A DNA stretch of 64,000 nucleotides from Actinomycetes bacterium (GCA_021792855.1 JAJYTW010000001.1:1-64000), one strand, 5' to 3'. Shown: positions 1 through 11,907, numbered from the stretch's first letter. Program-made: numbers and translations. The notes: generated from the sequence alone by a model not told the origin.

Positions 1-36
1 GGGAAGCAGGCCGGTGACGGCAAGCAGGCCGGTGAC
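1..36 (+). repeat. 18-bp tandem repeat inside grpE
   Basis: Two nearly identical 18-bp units encode GKQAGD twice in the disordered N-terminal region of GrpE. The first unit may be preceded by more copies beyond the window edge. Confidence 0.7.
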
Positions 37-582
37 GGCAACAGCGACGCGGCGGTGATGCTCGCCGAGCGGACGGCGGACCTGCAGCGGCTGCAGGCCG
101 AGTACGCCAACTACCGCAAGCGGGTTGAGCGGGACCGGGCTGCCGTGCGCGAGCAGGCGCTCGCCAGCGTTCTCGCCGAACTGCTGCCGGTCCTTGACGA
201 CATCGGCCGGGCCCGCGAGCACGACGAGCTGACCGGCGGGTTCAAGTCGGTGGCCGACTCACTGGAGTCGACCGCGGTCAAGCTGGGCCTGACGATGTTC
301 GGCGAGGCCGGGGAGCCGTTCGACCCGAACGTGCACGAAGCGCTGATGCATTCGTACTCGCCCGATGTGGCCGAGACGACCTGCGTCCAGATCCTCCAGC
401 CCGGCTACAAGGTGGGCGAGCGGATCCTGCGCCCGGCCCGGGTCGCGGTGGCCGAGCCGTCCGACCCGGCGGGCGCCCGCCCGGCTGCCTGCCAGGCGGC
501 GGATGACCCGGACGGGACCGAGACCGGCGGCGCCGCCGAGGAGAACCCGAACGATGACCAGGCGCCTGATGGCGCTGACTGA
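1..582 (+). CDS. grpE: GrpE nucleotide exchange factor (5' end outside window)
   Basis: GrpE releases ADP from DnaK and so drives the DnaK chaperone cycle in the cytoplasm. The frame is open from base 1 (GKQAGD twice, then NSDAAV), so the true start lies upstream and the internal GTG/ATG at 55/58 is probably not it. The helical segment around LQAEYANYRKRVERD and the head domain with FDPNVHEALMH and GYKVGERILRPARVAV are typical of the family. The last 45 or so residues are an acidic, Pro/Gly/Asp-rich tail. dnaJ follows after 21 nt, so the two are surely cotranscribed, probably with dnaK upstream off the window. Confidence 0.95.
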   Translation, partial: GKQAGDGKQAGDGNSDAAVMLAERTADLQRLQAEYANYRKRVERDRAAVREQALASVLAELLPVLDDIGRAREHDELTGGFKSVADSLESTAVKLGLTMFGEAGEPFDPNVHEALMHSYSPDVAETTCVQILQPGYKVGERILRPARVAVAEPSDPAGARPAACQAADDPDGTETGGAAEENPNDDQAPDGAD

Positions 583-603
583 CCCCCGATCAGGAGATGG
601 CCG

Positions 604-1758
604 TTGAGTACCAAGGACTTCCTCGAGAAGGACTATTACAAGGCTCTCGGTGTCTCCAAGGGCGCGTCGGCCGACGAGATCAAGAAGTCCTACCGGAAGC
701 TGGCCAGGAAGTACCACCCGGACGCGAACAAGGGTGATCCATCGGCCGAGGAACGGTTCAAGGAGATCTCAGAGGCCTACAACGTCCTGTCGGACCCGAA
801 GCGGCGGGCCGAGTACGACGAGGCCCGGAGCCTCTTCGGCGCGGGCGGCCCCCGGATGCCGGGCGGAGCCGGCGGCCAGTTCGGCGGCTTCGACCTCGGC
901 GACATCTTCGGGTCCACCGGGTCCGGGGGCAGGCTCGGCGACATCCTCGGCGGCATGTTCGGCGGCGGTGGCGGCGGCCGGACCGCTCAGGCCCGGCCCC
1001 GCCGCGGCGCCGACGTGGAGACCGAGGCCGCACTGTCGTTCAGCGACGCGATCGACGGCACCACCGTCCCGCTCCGGCTGACCGACGAGGGGCCGTGCAA
1101 GGTCTGCCGCGGCACCGGGGCCAAGGCCGGCACCGTCCCCAAGGTCTGCCCGACCTGCCAGGGCAGCGGCCAGTCCAGCCGCGACCTGGGGAACTTCGCG
1201 TTCTCCGAGCCGTGCGCGACCTGCCGGGGCCGGGGCCTGGTCGTCGACGACCCGTGCCAGGCCTGCGGCGGGAGCGGCCGGGCGATGAGCGCCCGGACGA
1301 TCCAGGCCCGGATACCCGCCGGGGTCGCCGACGGCCAGCGGATCAAGCTCAGGGGCAAGGGAGCGCCCGGCGAGCGCGGCGGGCCGGCTGGCGACCTGTA
1401 CGTGCGCGTGCACGTCGCCAAGCACCCGGTGTTCGGCCGGTCCGGCCACAACCTGACCGTGACCGTTCCGGTCACCTTCGCCGAGGCGGCGCTCGGGGCC
1501 GACATCAAGGTCCCGTCGCACCGCGGCCTGCCGGTCAACGTGCGGATCCCGGCCGGGACGCCCAATGGCCGGACCTTCCGGGTCCGCGGCCGGGGCGTCC
1601 GGCGGTCCGACGGCACCGTCGGGGACCTGCTCGTAAAGGTAGAGGTGCAGGTGCCCAAGACGCTGAACGACGAGGCCAGGGCGGCCCTGGAGAAGTTCCG
1701 CGCGGAGACCGCGGGCGAGGATCCGCGGGCCACGCTGCTGCGCGAGGGCGGCCTGTGA
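604..1758 (+). CDS. dnaJ: Chaperone protein DnaJ
   Basis: Type I J-protein that delivers substrates to DnaK and stimulates its ATPase. The J domain spans about residues 10-75 with the HPD motif in [11 protein letters not shown] long Gly/Phe-rich linker follows. Four CXXCXGXG zinc-finger repeats are visible: [24 protein letters not shown] and CQACGGSG. The C-terminal substrate-binding domain completes a normal 384-residue length. The start is TTG at 604, chosen because AGGAG lies 7 nt upstream and homologues begin just before the J domain. The stop overlaps the hspR start as TGATG, which indicates translational coupling. Confidence 0.97.
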   Translation: MSTKDFLEKDYYKALGVSKGASADEIKKSYRKLARKYHPDANKGDPSAEERFKEISEAYNVLSDPKRRAEYDEARSLFGAGGPRMPGGAGGQFGGFDLGDIFGSTGSGGRLGDILGGMFGGGGGGRTAQARPRRGADVETEAALSFSDAIDGTTVPLRLTDEGPCKVCRGTGAKAGTVPKVCPTCQGSGQSSRDLGNFAFSEPCATCRGRGLVVDDPCQACGGSGRAMSARTIQARIPAGVADGQRIKLRGKGAPGERGGPAGDLYVRVHVAKHPVFGRSGHNLTVTVPVTFAEAALGADIKVPSHRGLPVNVRIPAGTPNGRTFRVRGRGVRRSDGTVGDLLVKVEVQVPKTLNDEARAALEKFRAETAGEDPRATLLREGGL

Positions 1759-2276
1759 TGAGCAGGCCGCCCGGGCCGGGGCCGGGGCGAGACGACCTGC
1801 CCGGCGACTTCGAGCTGACCGACGACACGCCGGTCTACGTCATCTCGGTCGCCGCGCAGTTGTCCGGGATGCACCCGCAGACGCTGCGTGCCTACGACCG
1901 GCTCGGCCTGGTCTCGCCGGGCCGGGCCGCCGGCCGCGGCCGCCGTTACTCACTGCGCGACATCCTGATCCTGCGGGAGGTTCAGCGGCTGTCCCAGGAG
2001 GAGGGCGTCAACCTGTCCGGCATCAAGCGGATCCTCGAGCTTGAGACCGAATGGCAGCGCAGCCGGCTGATGCTCGCGGAGATGCACGCCGAGATCAGCC
2101 AGTTGCGGGCGGAGCTTGAGTCCACCCGGGCGGTGGCGGCCAGGCTCGCCGCGCTGCTGCGGTCGCGCACCGAGGGCGGCGCCCTGGTTCCGGTCCGCTC
2201 CACCACCGGATCCGGCCCGGCCGGGCCGCGGCCCGCCGACCGGGACGCGGCGGGCGAGACCGCCGCGCAGCCTTAG
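1758..2276 (+). CDS. hspR: HspR, MerR-family heat-shock repressor
   Basis: HspR represses the dnaK operon and, in many actinobacteria, clpB and lon by binding HAIR elements; DnaK acts as its corepressor. The MerR helix-turn-helix is at about residues 25-95, with the recognition region HPQTLRAYDRLGLVSPGR followed by the wing RGRRYSLRDI. A coiled coil (ETEWQRSRLMLAEMHAEI) and a Pro/Ala-rich tail follow. The ATG overlaps the dnaJ stop. Its place after dnaJ is the classical actinobacterial order. No HAIR inverted repeat was found between this gene and clpB. Confidence 0.95.
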   Translation: MSRPPGPGPGRDDLPGDFELTDDTPVYVISVAAQLSGMHPQTLRAYDRLGLVSPGRAAGRGRRYSLRDILILREVQRLSQEEGVNLSGIKRILELETEWQRSRLMLAEMHAEISQLRAELESTRAVAARLAALLRSRTEGGALVPVRSTTGSGPAGPRPADRDAAGETAAQP

Positions 2277-2433
2277 CGAGGCGCTCCGGGCCCGGCCGCG
2301 CACCCCGGGCCGCGCAGGCGGGGCCGACACGAGCGCAGGGCCAGCACACGGCCCGCACTGATACAGAGCTGAAGCCGATAGCGGACCGGAGGGGGCCGGA
2401 TGCGGTCGGCGCGATAACGGGAGGCACCAGATA

Positions 2434-5205
<2,772 letters not shown>

Positions 5206-5243
5206 GGCCGCAGGTGGGCCCAGGCCGGGTCCGGCGGGCGCGC

Positions 5244-5828
5244 TCAGTCGCTGAGCATCCGGTCGTAATCGTCCTCCGGCAACCGCAGGTCGTTCCTGAT
5301 CCGGTACCGCAGACGGAGCAGATCCCGCAGTCCCGAGCCGGGGTCCTCGCGCGGGTCCGGCACGTCCTCGCCGGATCCGCGCGGCGCGTTTCGCAGGACG
5401 TACTCAACCCCGGCGTCAGCCCACTCCAGTGCACCCGGCAGATCGGACTGCTCGACCAGGGCCTCCATCACCATGTCGCAGGTGCGCGGGTCGGTCCTGC
5501 CATCCTCCTTCACCCGGCCGAGCAGCGCGTAGGCCTCCTCAGGCTGGCCAAGCTGAAAGAGCGCCCGGCACAGCGGCACCCGCGGATCGATCTCCACCGG
5601 CCCGCCGTCGGCGATCGCCAGCCGGAAGCTCCGCGCGGCCTCCAGCGCGTTGTCGGCGAGCAGCCACTGCTCCCCCGCCCGGACGAACGCCTCGGCACGG
5701 GCCAGCGACAGGCTCTCCGTACCGCTTCTGGCAAGCATGAGCATCCGCTCCGCGGCGGCCTCATGCTCACCGGTGGACGCCGCGTCAAATTCAATGGCGT
5801 CAAATTCCTCGCGACTCAGCACCGACAC
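5244..5828 (-). CDS. TPR-like helical repeat protein, function unknown
   Basis: Cytoplasmic 194-residue all-helical protein with TPR-like repeats (for example AFVRAGEQWLLADNALEAARSFRLAI and ALFQLGQPEEAYALLGRV). Such proteins usually act as scaffolds; no catalytic motif is visible. It begins with GTG at 5828, with AGGGG a few bases upstream. It lies 60 nt downstream of the NYN-domain gene on the same strand, so the two may be cotranscribed. It converges on clpB with a 38-nt gap. I cannot assign a specific function. Confidence 0.75.
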   Translation of the reverse strand: MSVLSREEFDAIEFDAASTGEHEAAAERMLMLARSGTESLSLARAEAFVRAGEQWLLADNALEAARSFRLAIADGGPVEIDPRVPLCRALFQLGQPEEAYALLGRVKEDGRTDPRTCDMVMEALVEQSDLPGALEWADAGVEYVLRNAPRGSGEDVPDPREDPGSGLRDLLRLRYRIRNDLRLPEDDYDRMLSD

Positions 5829-5888
5829 GTCCCCTACCTACCCAGCGAATCGACGGCTCAACACCGGCGGGAGGCGTCCGGAAACGGT

Positions 5889-8603
5889 CTACCGTCGCGC
5901 GTTTTCCAACGCCTCCCAGAATCCGCGACGCAGTGAATGGCGGACCTCGTCATGCAGCAGCGAGTCGATTGGCAAGGCGGATCCCTGCAGCAACCTCGCC
6001 TCCAGATCCGACGGCATCCGCGGCTTGCGCGCGAGCACCGCCTCCAGCCAGAGGCCGGGGGCGTCCCGGCCGACCGACTCGCCGAAGCCGAAGCCCTCGG
6101 CGTGCGCCGCCCGCACCGCGTCCGGCAGCGACATCGGCGCCGGCTGGGCCGGGCGGGCGGCCGGCACCTGGGCCACCTCCTGGCCGGGGTACTGCGCCTG
6201 GTACTGGCCGGGCGGAGCGAACCCGCCGCCCGGCTGACCCTGGCCCGGCCCAGATCCGGGCCGGATCGGCTCGCCCGCAGCCGACCCTGGGTACGGAGCC
6301 TGCTCATACGGCCGGTACGGCGGGTACTGCCCCGGCACCGGGGCCGCCTCGAAACCTTGCCCGCTACCCGGTCTGGCCTGCTGCGATGCGCCAGCACTCG
6401 GGCCCCCGACCGCTGGCTGGTAGCCGCCGAACGGAGCGGCGCCCGCCTGGTGCGGGCCACCCTGGTAGGGGCCGGTCTGCGGGGATCCCGTTGAATACCC
6501 GTTCTGCGCCCCGGCCGGATAGCCGTTCTGGAAACCTGACTGGGCGGGGGCGCCGGGAGCGCCAGGGTGGCCACCCGGCCGCGCCCCTGACTGCCCGGCG
6601 CCGCCCGGCGCCGCTCCTGGCTGATAAGGGCCGCCGACCTGCGGGCCGACCTGGTAGGAAGCCGATCCGTTCTGGCTGGGGCCATTCTGCTGCGGCGAGT
6701 TCTGGCCAAAGCCGTTCTGCCGCGAGCCGTTGCCTAGCGCGCCATTCTGGCGGTCTCCGCCCGCGGTTCCGTTCTGGCGTGAATTAAATCCGTTCTGCTC
6801 GGTACCAGCGCCATTTCGATCCGCGCCGTTCTGGTATGGCCCGACGTAAGTCGTGTCGGCCTGATATCCGTTCATCGCTATATCAGACGACGCACCGGCC
6901 GGACCGCCCACTCGGTAGGAGCCGTTCGGTGACTGGCCGTTCTGGCCATGCCCGTTACCCTGCGCGCCCGAGGTCCCGTCGCCCGGCGCGGCACCGGCAT
7001 ACGGGCCGGAGTACTGGCCGGTGCCGTACGAGCCGGTGCCGTACGAGCCGGTGCCGTACGAGCCGGTGCCGTTCTGGCCCACGTCGCTATGACCAGCGTC
7101 GTACTGGCCGGCCCCATTCGAGCCCGTTACGCTCTGGCCGTAGCCGTTGTGATCCGCGCCGTTTGAACTCGCGCCAGGCTGGCCCGGGGAGTTCTGGCCG
7201 ACCCCGTTCCCGCCCGCAGTAGCCTGGCCAGCGCCGTGCTGGCCAGCGCCGTGCTGGCCAGCGCTGGTCGGGCCTGCGCCGCCGTAGCCGCCATTCGCCT
7301 GGCCGACACCGTTCGGAGTGGCCGTTGACTGGCCCCCGCCGAACTGCCCCGTACCCGGGTACCCGGCCACGCCGGGGTAACCCGCCGCAGGGAGCGCCTG
7401 CTGCCCGCCGCCTGCCTGGGCCGAGCCGGGATGGGCCGGAACCCCGCCCGGGAAACCCTGGCCAGCCTGGGCCGCACCGGGCGTGCCCTGCCCGGAGGGG
7501 ACGCCTGCACCGGCGCGACCCGCAACGTCGGCCTGCGCCGGAGCAGGCTGGCCGCCGCTGTCCTGCCCGGTGCTGCTAACACCGGTGCCGCTAACACCGG
7601 TGCCGCTAACACCGGTGCCGCTAACACCGGCGCCGTCGGCGTCACCAGACCGGCCGGCGGTCATTGCTCCCGCTCCGGTGCTGCGCGACCCGCCGTCGCC
7701 GTAAGGTTGGTCCCCGAAGCGGTACCCCGGTGCGGTACCCAGCCCGTAACCATCCGTCGTGGGCATTGTCCCACCCGGTGCCGACGTTCCCGCGCCAGCG
7801 GTGCTTCCGGCAGGCGCGGGAAGCGCGGCCGGCTGCCTGCCGCCCGCAGCACCATGCGTTCCGCCCGAGGCCGCGGGGACGAACGCACCGGCCCCACCAG
7901 CACCCGCACCAGCCGCACCGGCGAAGACCGCCGCGGCGCCCAGCAAACCGGGATCGCTCGCTCCCGCACCCGCGCGCACGGAGCCCGCCCCGGCGTACTC
8001 GCCGCCGCCGAGCGACGCCCCCGCGGGCGCCCGCCCGTACTCCTCATCGGGCCCGGTCGGCTCGGCACCCCGGATCAGTTCCACATGCGGCCGGAGATGA
8101 ACCCCGGAGATCTCGACAATGTCGTCGCATTCCTGGCGCAGCGCCTGCGGAATCGTCCACCCGTCGTTGGCCGAGATGTGCAGGATGACCACCCGGATGC
8201 CGAGGTCCTGCACCTCCGCGACAATCTCCGCCACGTGCTCGTCCGCGCTCGCGACGAACGCATCGCTGATCGCGCCGTTCTTCGCCAGGGTTAGCAGGTC
8301 GCGCCGCAGCTGGCTTTCGATGCCCTCGCGCCGGCCCGGCCGGGAATCGACCAGCCGGAGCTTCAGGCCCGGAATCTCGGCGAGCGCGTCGTGCTCGACT
8401 GTCCGTGCCCCGTCCGCTACGGTCTCGTACCAGTAGCAGCGGAGCACCGGAAGGCCGGTGCGGTCCCTCGCGAGCCCGGCCAGTAGTTTCAGCAAGCCTG
8501 CGTGATCCCAGGAGACGGAGTCCTGGCGGCGCGTGCCATGAACGGCCATCGCGCCGTCGGCTAGCGCGTAGCCGGCATCAACGAAGAGCGCGCAGCGATC
8601 CAC
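5889..8603 (-). CDS. NYN-domain (PIN-like) protein with giant low-complexity region
   Basis: The N-terminal 170 or so residues form a NYN domain, a PIN-fold predicted metal-dependent RNase: ALFVDAGYALADG at the start carries the first acidic residue, and DAFVASADEHVAEIV and VVILHIS follow. The last 85 residues (about 820-904, from SLPDAVRAAHAEGF to EALENARR) are a second conserved-looking helical region. Between them lie about 640 residues of Gly/Gln/Asn/Ser/Ala/Pro-rich sequence full of NG, GQ and GTG repeats, several encoded by perfect 15-bp tandem repeats. It starts with GTG at 8603, with an AAAGGA box upstream. Function is inferred only from the domain: RNA cleavage or binding. The middle is predicted to be disordered and prion-like. 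Confidence 0.85.
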   Translation of the reverse strand: MDRCALFVDAGYALADGAMAVHGTRRQDSVSWDHAGLLKLLAGLARDRTGLPVLRCYWYETVADGARTVEHDALAEIPGLKLRLVDSRPGRREGIESQLRRDLLTLAKNGAISDAFVASADEHVAEIVAEVQDLGIRVVILHISANDGWTIPQALRQECDDIVEISGVHLRPHVELIRGAEPTGPDEEYGRAPAGASLGGGEYAGAGSVRAGAGASDPGLLGAAAVFAGAAGAGAGGAGAFVPAASGGTHGAAGGRQPAALPAPAGSTAGAGTSAPGGTMPTTDGYGLGTAPGYRFGDQPYGDGGSRSTGAGAMTAGRSGDADGAGVSGTGVSGTGVSGTGVSSTGQDSGGQPAPAQADVAGRAGAGVPSGQGTPGAAQAGQGFPGGVPAHPGSAQAGGGQQALPAAGYPGVAGYPGTGQFGGGQSTATPNGVGQANGGYGGAGPTSAGQHGAGQHGAGQATAGGNGVGQNSPGQPGASSNGADHNGYGQSVTGSNGAGQYDAGHSDVGQNGTGSYGTGSYGTGSYGTGQYSGPYAGAAPGDGTSGAQGNGHGQNGQSPNGSYRVGGPAGASSDIAMNGYQADTTYVGPYQNGADRNGAGTEQNGFNSRQNGTAGGDRQNGALGNGSRQNGFGQNSPQQNGPSQNGSASYQVGPQVGGPYQPGAAPGGAGQSGARPGGHPGAPGAPAQSGFQNGYPAGAQNGYSTGSPQTGPYQGGPHQAGAAPFGGYQPAVGGPSAGASQQARPGSGQGFEAAPVPGQYPPYRPYEQAPYPGSAAGEPIRPGSGPGQGQPGGGFAPPGQYQAQYPGQEVAQVPAARPAQPAPMSLPDAVRAAHAEGFGFGESVGRDAPGLWLEAVLARKPRMPSDLEARLLQGSALPIDSLLHDEVRHSLRRGFWEALENARR
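7021..7065 (-). repeat. 15-bp tandem repeat x3 in NYN gene
   Basis: Three identical 15-bp units encode SYGTG repeats in the low-complexity region. Perfect identity at the DNA level points to recent slippage or unequal recombination. Confidence 0.9.
7224..7253 (-). repeat. 15-bp tandem repeat x2 (plus a partial copy) in NYN gene
   Basis: Two identical 15-bp units plus a diverged third encode QHGAG repeats. Confidence 0.8.
7576..7635 (-). repeat. 15-bp tandem repeat x4 in NYN gene
   Basis: Four 15-bp units, the last with one mismatch, encode GTGVS repeats. The repeat length of exactly five codons keeps the frame when copies are gained or lost. Confidence 0.9.
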
Positions 8604-8826
8604 GCGGCACCATCCTTTCCCCTGACGCGAGACGTTACCAGCGCCCGGTGGCCTTCGTCCGGCATAGCGCAGATCATGGACCTTTGCCGGACGAGACTGC
8701 CGAGAACCGCCGTTATCGCTGCTAATCGAGCCGCCAGCAACTGTTCCGCGACCGCTCTGAGCAGGTCATCGCGCAACCTCGCCGAGTCGCCGGGCAGCAC
8801 CGGCGATGCTCGCTGACCTGCCCCGG

Positions 8827-8832
8827 TAGGCT
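8827..8832 (+). promoter_or_regulatory. -10 hexamer for leaderless pyrE
   Basis: TAGGCT ends 8 nt before the pyrE ATG. No Shine-Dalgarno sequence is present, so transcription probably begins at or next to the start codon. The same hexamer precedes purD. Confidence 0.6.
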
Positions 8833-8840
8833 CGGCAGCC

Positions 8841-9380
8841 ATGACCGATGACCGGACCGCGCTGCTCGCGGAAATCAGTTCCAAGGCCGTCATCCACGGC
8901 GCGGTAACGTTGTCTTCCGGCCGCCGCGCCGACTGGTACATCGATCTGCGCCGGGTGACCCTCAGCGGGCCGGCCGCCCGACTGGCCGGCCGGGTGATGC
9001 TCGAGGTCACCGCGGACCTCGACTACGCGGCGGTCGGCGGACTGACCCTCGGCGCCGACCCGGTCGCTACCGCCATGATGCACGCCGCCAACGAGCAGGG
9101 TCGGCCGCTAGACGCGTTCGTCGTGCGCAAGGAGGGAAAGGCCCACGGCCTGCAGCGCAGGATCGAGGGCCCGGAGGTGGCGGGCAGGCGAGTGCTCGCC
9201 GTGGAGGACACCTCCACAACCGGGCAGTCGGTCCTGACCGCCGTGGACGCCCTCGTCGAGGCGGGCGCCGTGGTCGCGGGCGTCGCGGTGATCGTGGACC
9301 GAGGTGCGCGAGCAGCGGTGGAGGAACGCGGCCTGCCCTACCTTGCCGCCTTCGACCTGGCCGATCTGGGCCTGGCCTGA
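8841..9380 (+). CDS. pyrE: Orotate phosphoribosyltransferase
   Basis: Converts orotate and PRPP to OMP in de novo pyrimidine synthesis. The PRPP-binding loop is VLAVEDTSTTG at about residues 119-129, and the catalytic Lys region is VVRKEGKAHG. The length of 179 residues fits bacterial PyrE. There is no ribosome binding site; a TAGGCT hexamer sits 8 nt before the ATG. It stands alone, 96 nt upstream of fba and away from other pyr genes, as in mycobacteria. Confidence 0.95.
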   Translation: MTDDRTALLAEISSKAVIHGAVTLSSGRRADWYIDLRRVTLSGPAARLAGRVMLEVTADLDYAAVGGLTLGADPVATAMMHAANEQGRPLDAFVVRKEGKAHGLQRRIEGPEVAGRRVLAVEDTSTTGQSVLTAVDALVEAGAVVAGVAVIVDRGARAAVEERGLPYLAAFDLADLGLA

Positions 9381-9476
9381 TCCGCCGATTCCCGCGGAGG
9401 TCCGGACAGCCTCCCGCGCCGGGCGGGCGGGCGGAGAGATACTTGGTACACGCCCGACAAGAGGGAGCGACAACTC

Positions 9477-10496
9477 ATGCCGATCGCCACACCAGAGATC
9501 TACGCCCAGATGCTCGACCGGGCGAAGGAGAACGGCTTCGCCTACCCGGCCATCAATGTCACCTCGAGCCAGACGCTCAACGCCGCCCTACGCGGATTCG
9601 CCGAGGCGAACAGCGATGGCATCATCCAGGTATCGACCGGCGGCGCCGAGTACCTCTCCGGGTCGGTCAAGGAGATGGTGACCGGCGCGGTCGCACTGGC
9701 GGAGTTCGCCCGGGTGGTCGCGGCCAAGTTTGACGTGCACATCGCCCTGCACACCGACCACTGCCCGAAGGACAAGCTGGACGGCCTGATGCGGCCCCTG
9801 CTGGAGATCTCCAAGGAGCGAGTGGCCCGCGGCGAGGAACCGTTGTTCCAGTCCCACATGTGGGACGGCTCGGCGGTGCCCCTGGACGAGAACCTGCGGA
9901 TCGCCAGCGAACTGCTGGACGATTGCGCGAGCGCCAGGACCGTGATGGAACTGGAGATCGGCGTGGTCGGCGGCGAGGAAGACGGGATCGTCGGCGAGAT
10001 CAACGAAAAGCTCTACAGCACGCCGCAGGATGCCCTGGCAACCGCCGAGGCACTAGGCCTCGGTGAGCGCGGGCGGTACATCCTGGCTGCCACGTTCGGC
10101 AACGTGCACGGCGTCTACAAGCCAGGTCACGTCAAGCTGCGGCCCGCCGTGCTGAAGGAGATCCAGGACGAGGTCGGCGCCGCGCACGGCAAGACCAAGC
10201 CGTTCGACCTGGTGTTCCACGGCGGCTCGGGCTCGGCGCTTGAGGAGATCCGCGAGGCGATCTCCTACGGCGTGGTGAAGATGAACGTGGACACCGACAC
10301 CCAGTACGCGTTCACCAGGCCGGTCGCCGGTCACATGTTCACGAACTACGACGGCGTGCTGAAGATCGACGGCGAGGTCGGCAACAAGAAGGCCTACGAC
10401 CCGCGGGCGTGGGGCAAGGCCGGCGAGGCCTCGATGGCCGCACGCGTTGTCCGGGCCTGCGAAGACCTGCTCTCGGCCGGCCAGCACATGAGCTGA
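9477..10496 (+). CDS. fba: Class II fructose-bisphosphate aldolase
   Basis: Zinc-dependent aldolase that cleaves fructose 1,6-bisphosphate to DHAP and GAP in glycolysis and runs in reverse in gluconeogenesis. Catalytic Asp and zinc His are in LHTDHCPKDK. Further zinc ligands are the His in GNVHGVYKPG and in VFHGGSGS. The phosphate-binding Ser/Asp region follows as KMNVDTDTQYAF. The length of 339 residues is typical. The ATG has GAGGGAG 9 nt upstream. A strong hairpin follows 18 nt after the stop, so the gene is probably monocistronic. Confidence 0.96.
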   Translation: MPIATPEIYAQMLDRAKENGFAYPAINVTSSQTLNAALRGFAEANSDGIIQVSTGGAEYLSGSVKEMVTGAVALAEFARVVAAKFDVHIALHTDHCPKDKLDGLMRPLLEISKERVARGEEPLFQSHMWDGSAVPLDENLRIASELLDDCASARTVMELEIGVVGGEEDGIVGEINEKLYSTPQDALATAEALGLGERGRYILAATFGNVHGVYKPGHVKLRPAVLKEIQDEVGAAHGKTKPFDLVFHGGSGSALEEIREAISYGVVKMNVDTDTQYAFTRPVAGHMFTNYDGVLKIDGEVGNKKAYDPRAWGKAGEASMAARVVRACEDLLSAGQHMS

Positions 10497-10514
10497 CCCT
10501 GCTGGCGATCGGCG

Positions 10515-10542
10515 GCGGCCGGGCTCGGATTGGCCCGGCCGC
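10515..10542 (+). terminator. fba terminator hairpin
   Basis: A perfect 10-bp GC-rich stem with an 8-nt loop begins 18 nt after the fba stop. There is no U-tract, as is common in actinobacteria. Confidence 0.65.
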
Positions 10543-10662
10543 GAGGGATCCGATGCGCGGGCAGCGGGGCTGGGCTGACGAGGCGATGAACGGGATCGAG
10601 CCGTTGCGCCCGGTGATCCTGACTTTCCCGGCGAGCGCGGCTAGCGCGGCGGGGCCAGTTGG

Positions 10663-11616
10663 CTACGGCCGACAGCCGGCGCGCTGGAACGACTCCCGGA
10701 TCGCTGCGACGACCTGCGCAGGCGTGAGCGTGAGCTGCCGCCAGCCAAAGTGCACGACCTCGAAGCCGGCCGCCCGGAGGCGGCTATCCCCGCCTAGCTG
10801 AGCGCGGGCCAGCAGCGGGTTGGCGTACTTCGCGACCCCGTCGGCCTCGGCTATCGTCCGGTACCTGCGCCAGAGGAAATCCACCCGGCCGGCGGCGGTC
10901 TCGCTGCCCACCCACACCTGTAGGTCCGGCGATGGTAGACCGCCGTCCCTGAAAACGACCCGGGCGAGCGACTCGAACGCGGACTCTGACCTTTCATCGC
11001 TGAAGTCGGCGACCGCGCGTGCCCGGGGGATGCCAGGCCAGCGAGCGCAATCGGCGATCACCGCCCGGAGTTCCGCCTTGGACGCCAGTCCCCGGCGCAG
11101 CGCCGAGTCGGCGGCGACGACGCCGGCAGCGAAGGAATTCGCGCGGGCCAGGTCGGCGACCGTTCTGGCGCCGCTCGTCACCCGGATTCCCCGGCGCACC
11201 GTCACGTGCCCGGGCGGCAGCGCGGCCAGCCGCAGGCAGACCCCGGGCTTCGAGGATCTGCTCCCCGGCGCGCCGGGCGGCCGGGTCAGCCTGACCGGGG
11301 CGGTCAGCGGATTGCCTGATGGCCGGTCAAGCAGATCGATGCCGAGCACCAGTGCGGCGTCCTCATGGCTGACCGCGGACTCGGGGCCGGCCGCGGTCAG
11401 GACCGCCGCGATCCGCACCAGGCGCTGGTCCCGGTCGGCGCCGCGCGGCGAACCGCCTGGCCCGGGCACCACGTACATCCCGCGCCGGATCGGCACGAGC
11501 TCACCTGACCGGATCAGGGCCCGGCGGGTAGATCGCGGGCAATTCGCCGCCCATAGCTCTGCGGCGGTCACGAGTCCGCCTAAGCGCCCGGAGACCGGCA
11601 CACGTGCGGGGTCCAT
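10663..11616 (-). CDS. Orphan AbiEi-like protein with DUF559/Vsr-like nuclease domain
   Basis: The N-terminal 60 or so residues match the AbiEi winged-helix antitoxin type (LVTAAELWAANCPRSTRRALIRSGELVPIRRGMYVV). The C-terminal 110 residues resemble DUF559/Vsr-type PD-(D/E)XK folds, with GRVDFLWRRYRTIAEADG followed by a helix and VVHFGWRQL. No AbiEii nucleotidyltransferase toxin gene is adjacent, so this is not a complete type IV toxin-antitoxin pair. I chose the ATG at 11616; the frame stays open to an ATG at 11718, but the extra residues look unconserved. Common in actinobacteria; true role unknown. Confidence 0.75.
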   Translation of the reverse strand: MDPARVPVSGRLGGLVTAAELWAANCPRSTRRALIRSGELVPIRRGMYVVPGPGGSPRGADRDQRLVRIAAVLTAAGPESAVSHEDAALVLGIDLLDRPSGNPLTAPVRLTRPPGAPGSRSSKPGVCLRLAALPPGHVTVRRGIRVTSGARTVADLARANSFAAGVVAADSALRRGLASKAELRAVIADCARWPGIPRARAVADFSDERSESAFESLARVVFRDGGLPSPDLQVWVGSETAAGRVDFLWRRYRTIAEADGVAKYANPLLARAQLGGDSRLRAAGFEVVHFGWRQLTLTPAQVVAAIRESFQRAGCRP

Positions 11617-11743
11617 GACGGCAGGATCACAGCAGGCACCGACAGGGTGGATCTCAGCCGCAACGTACCACCCGTTAGGCCCATGATCACGCCCGGAATG
11701 CCGGGAATGTGAAGCCACAAGGGGTGGTAGGTGGGTGGCCGAG

Positions 11744-11785
11744 GCCCGGTCAGCGGGGCGGGCCCGGTCAGCGGGGCGGGCCCGG
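11744..11785. repeat. 18-bp direct repeat, 2.3 copies
   Basis: Two identical 18-bp GC-rich units plus six more bases lie in the gap between the AbiEi-like gene and the aldo/keto reductase. No function is evident. Confidence 0.7.
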
Positions 11786-11907
11786 CGGCTCGGCTCGGCC
11801 GGGCGACCACGCGCGGGCCGGGGCCGGGCGAGTCAGCGGGGCCTGAACGCGGGCCCAGGCGGGCCCGGGACCAGGATCTGGCACCGGGCCCGCCGTCGCG
11901 GGGGCGG

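Noticed and set aside
2277-2433. HAIR element for HspR upstream of clpB
   Set aside because: No CTTGAGT-N7-ACTCAAG-like repeat is present in this gap; a single CTTGAGT lies inside hspR coding sequence without its partner.
7021-7635. CRISPR-like repeats
   Set aside because: The 15-bp units are directly adjacent without spacers and encode protein repeats within the NYN gene.
11617-11718. N-terminal extension of the AbiEi-like gene
   Set aside because: The 34 additional residues lack antitoxin-like sequence, and the AbiEi similarity begins after the ATG at 11616.
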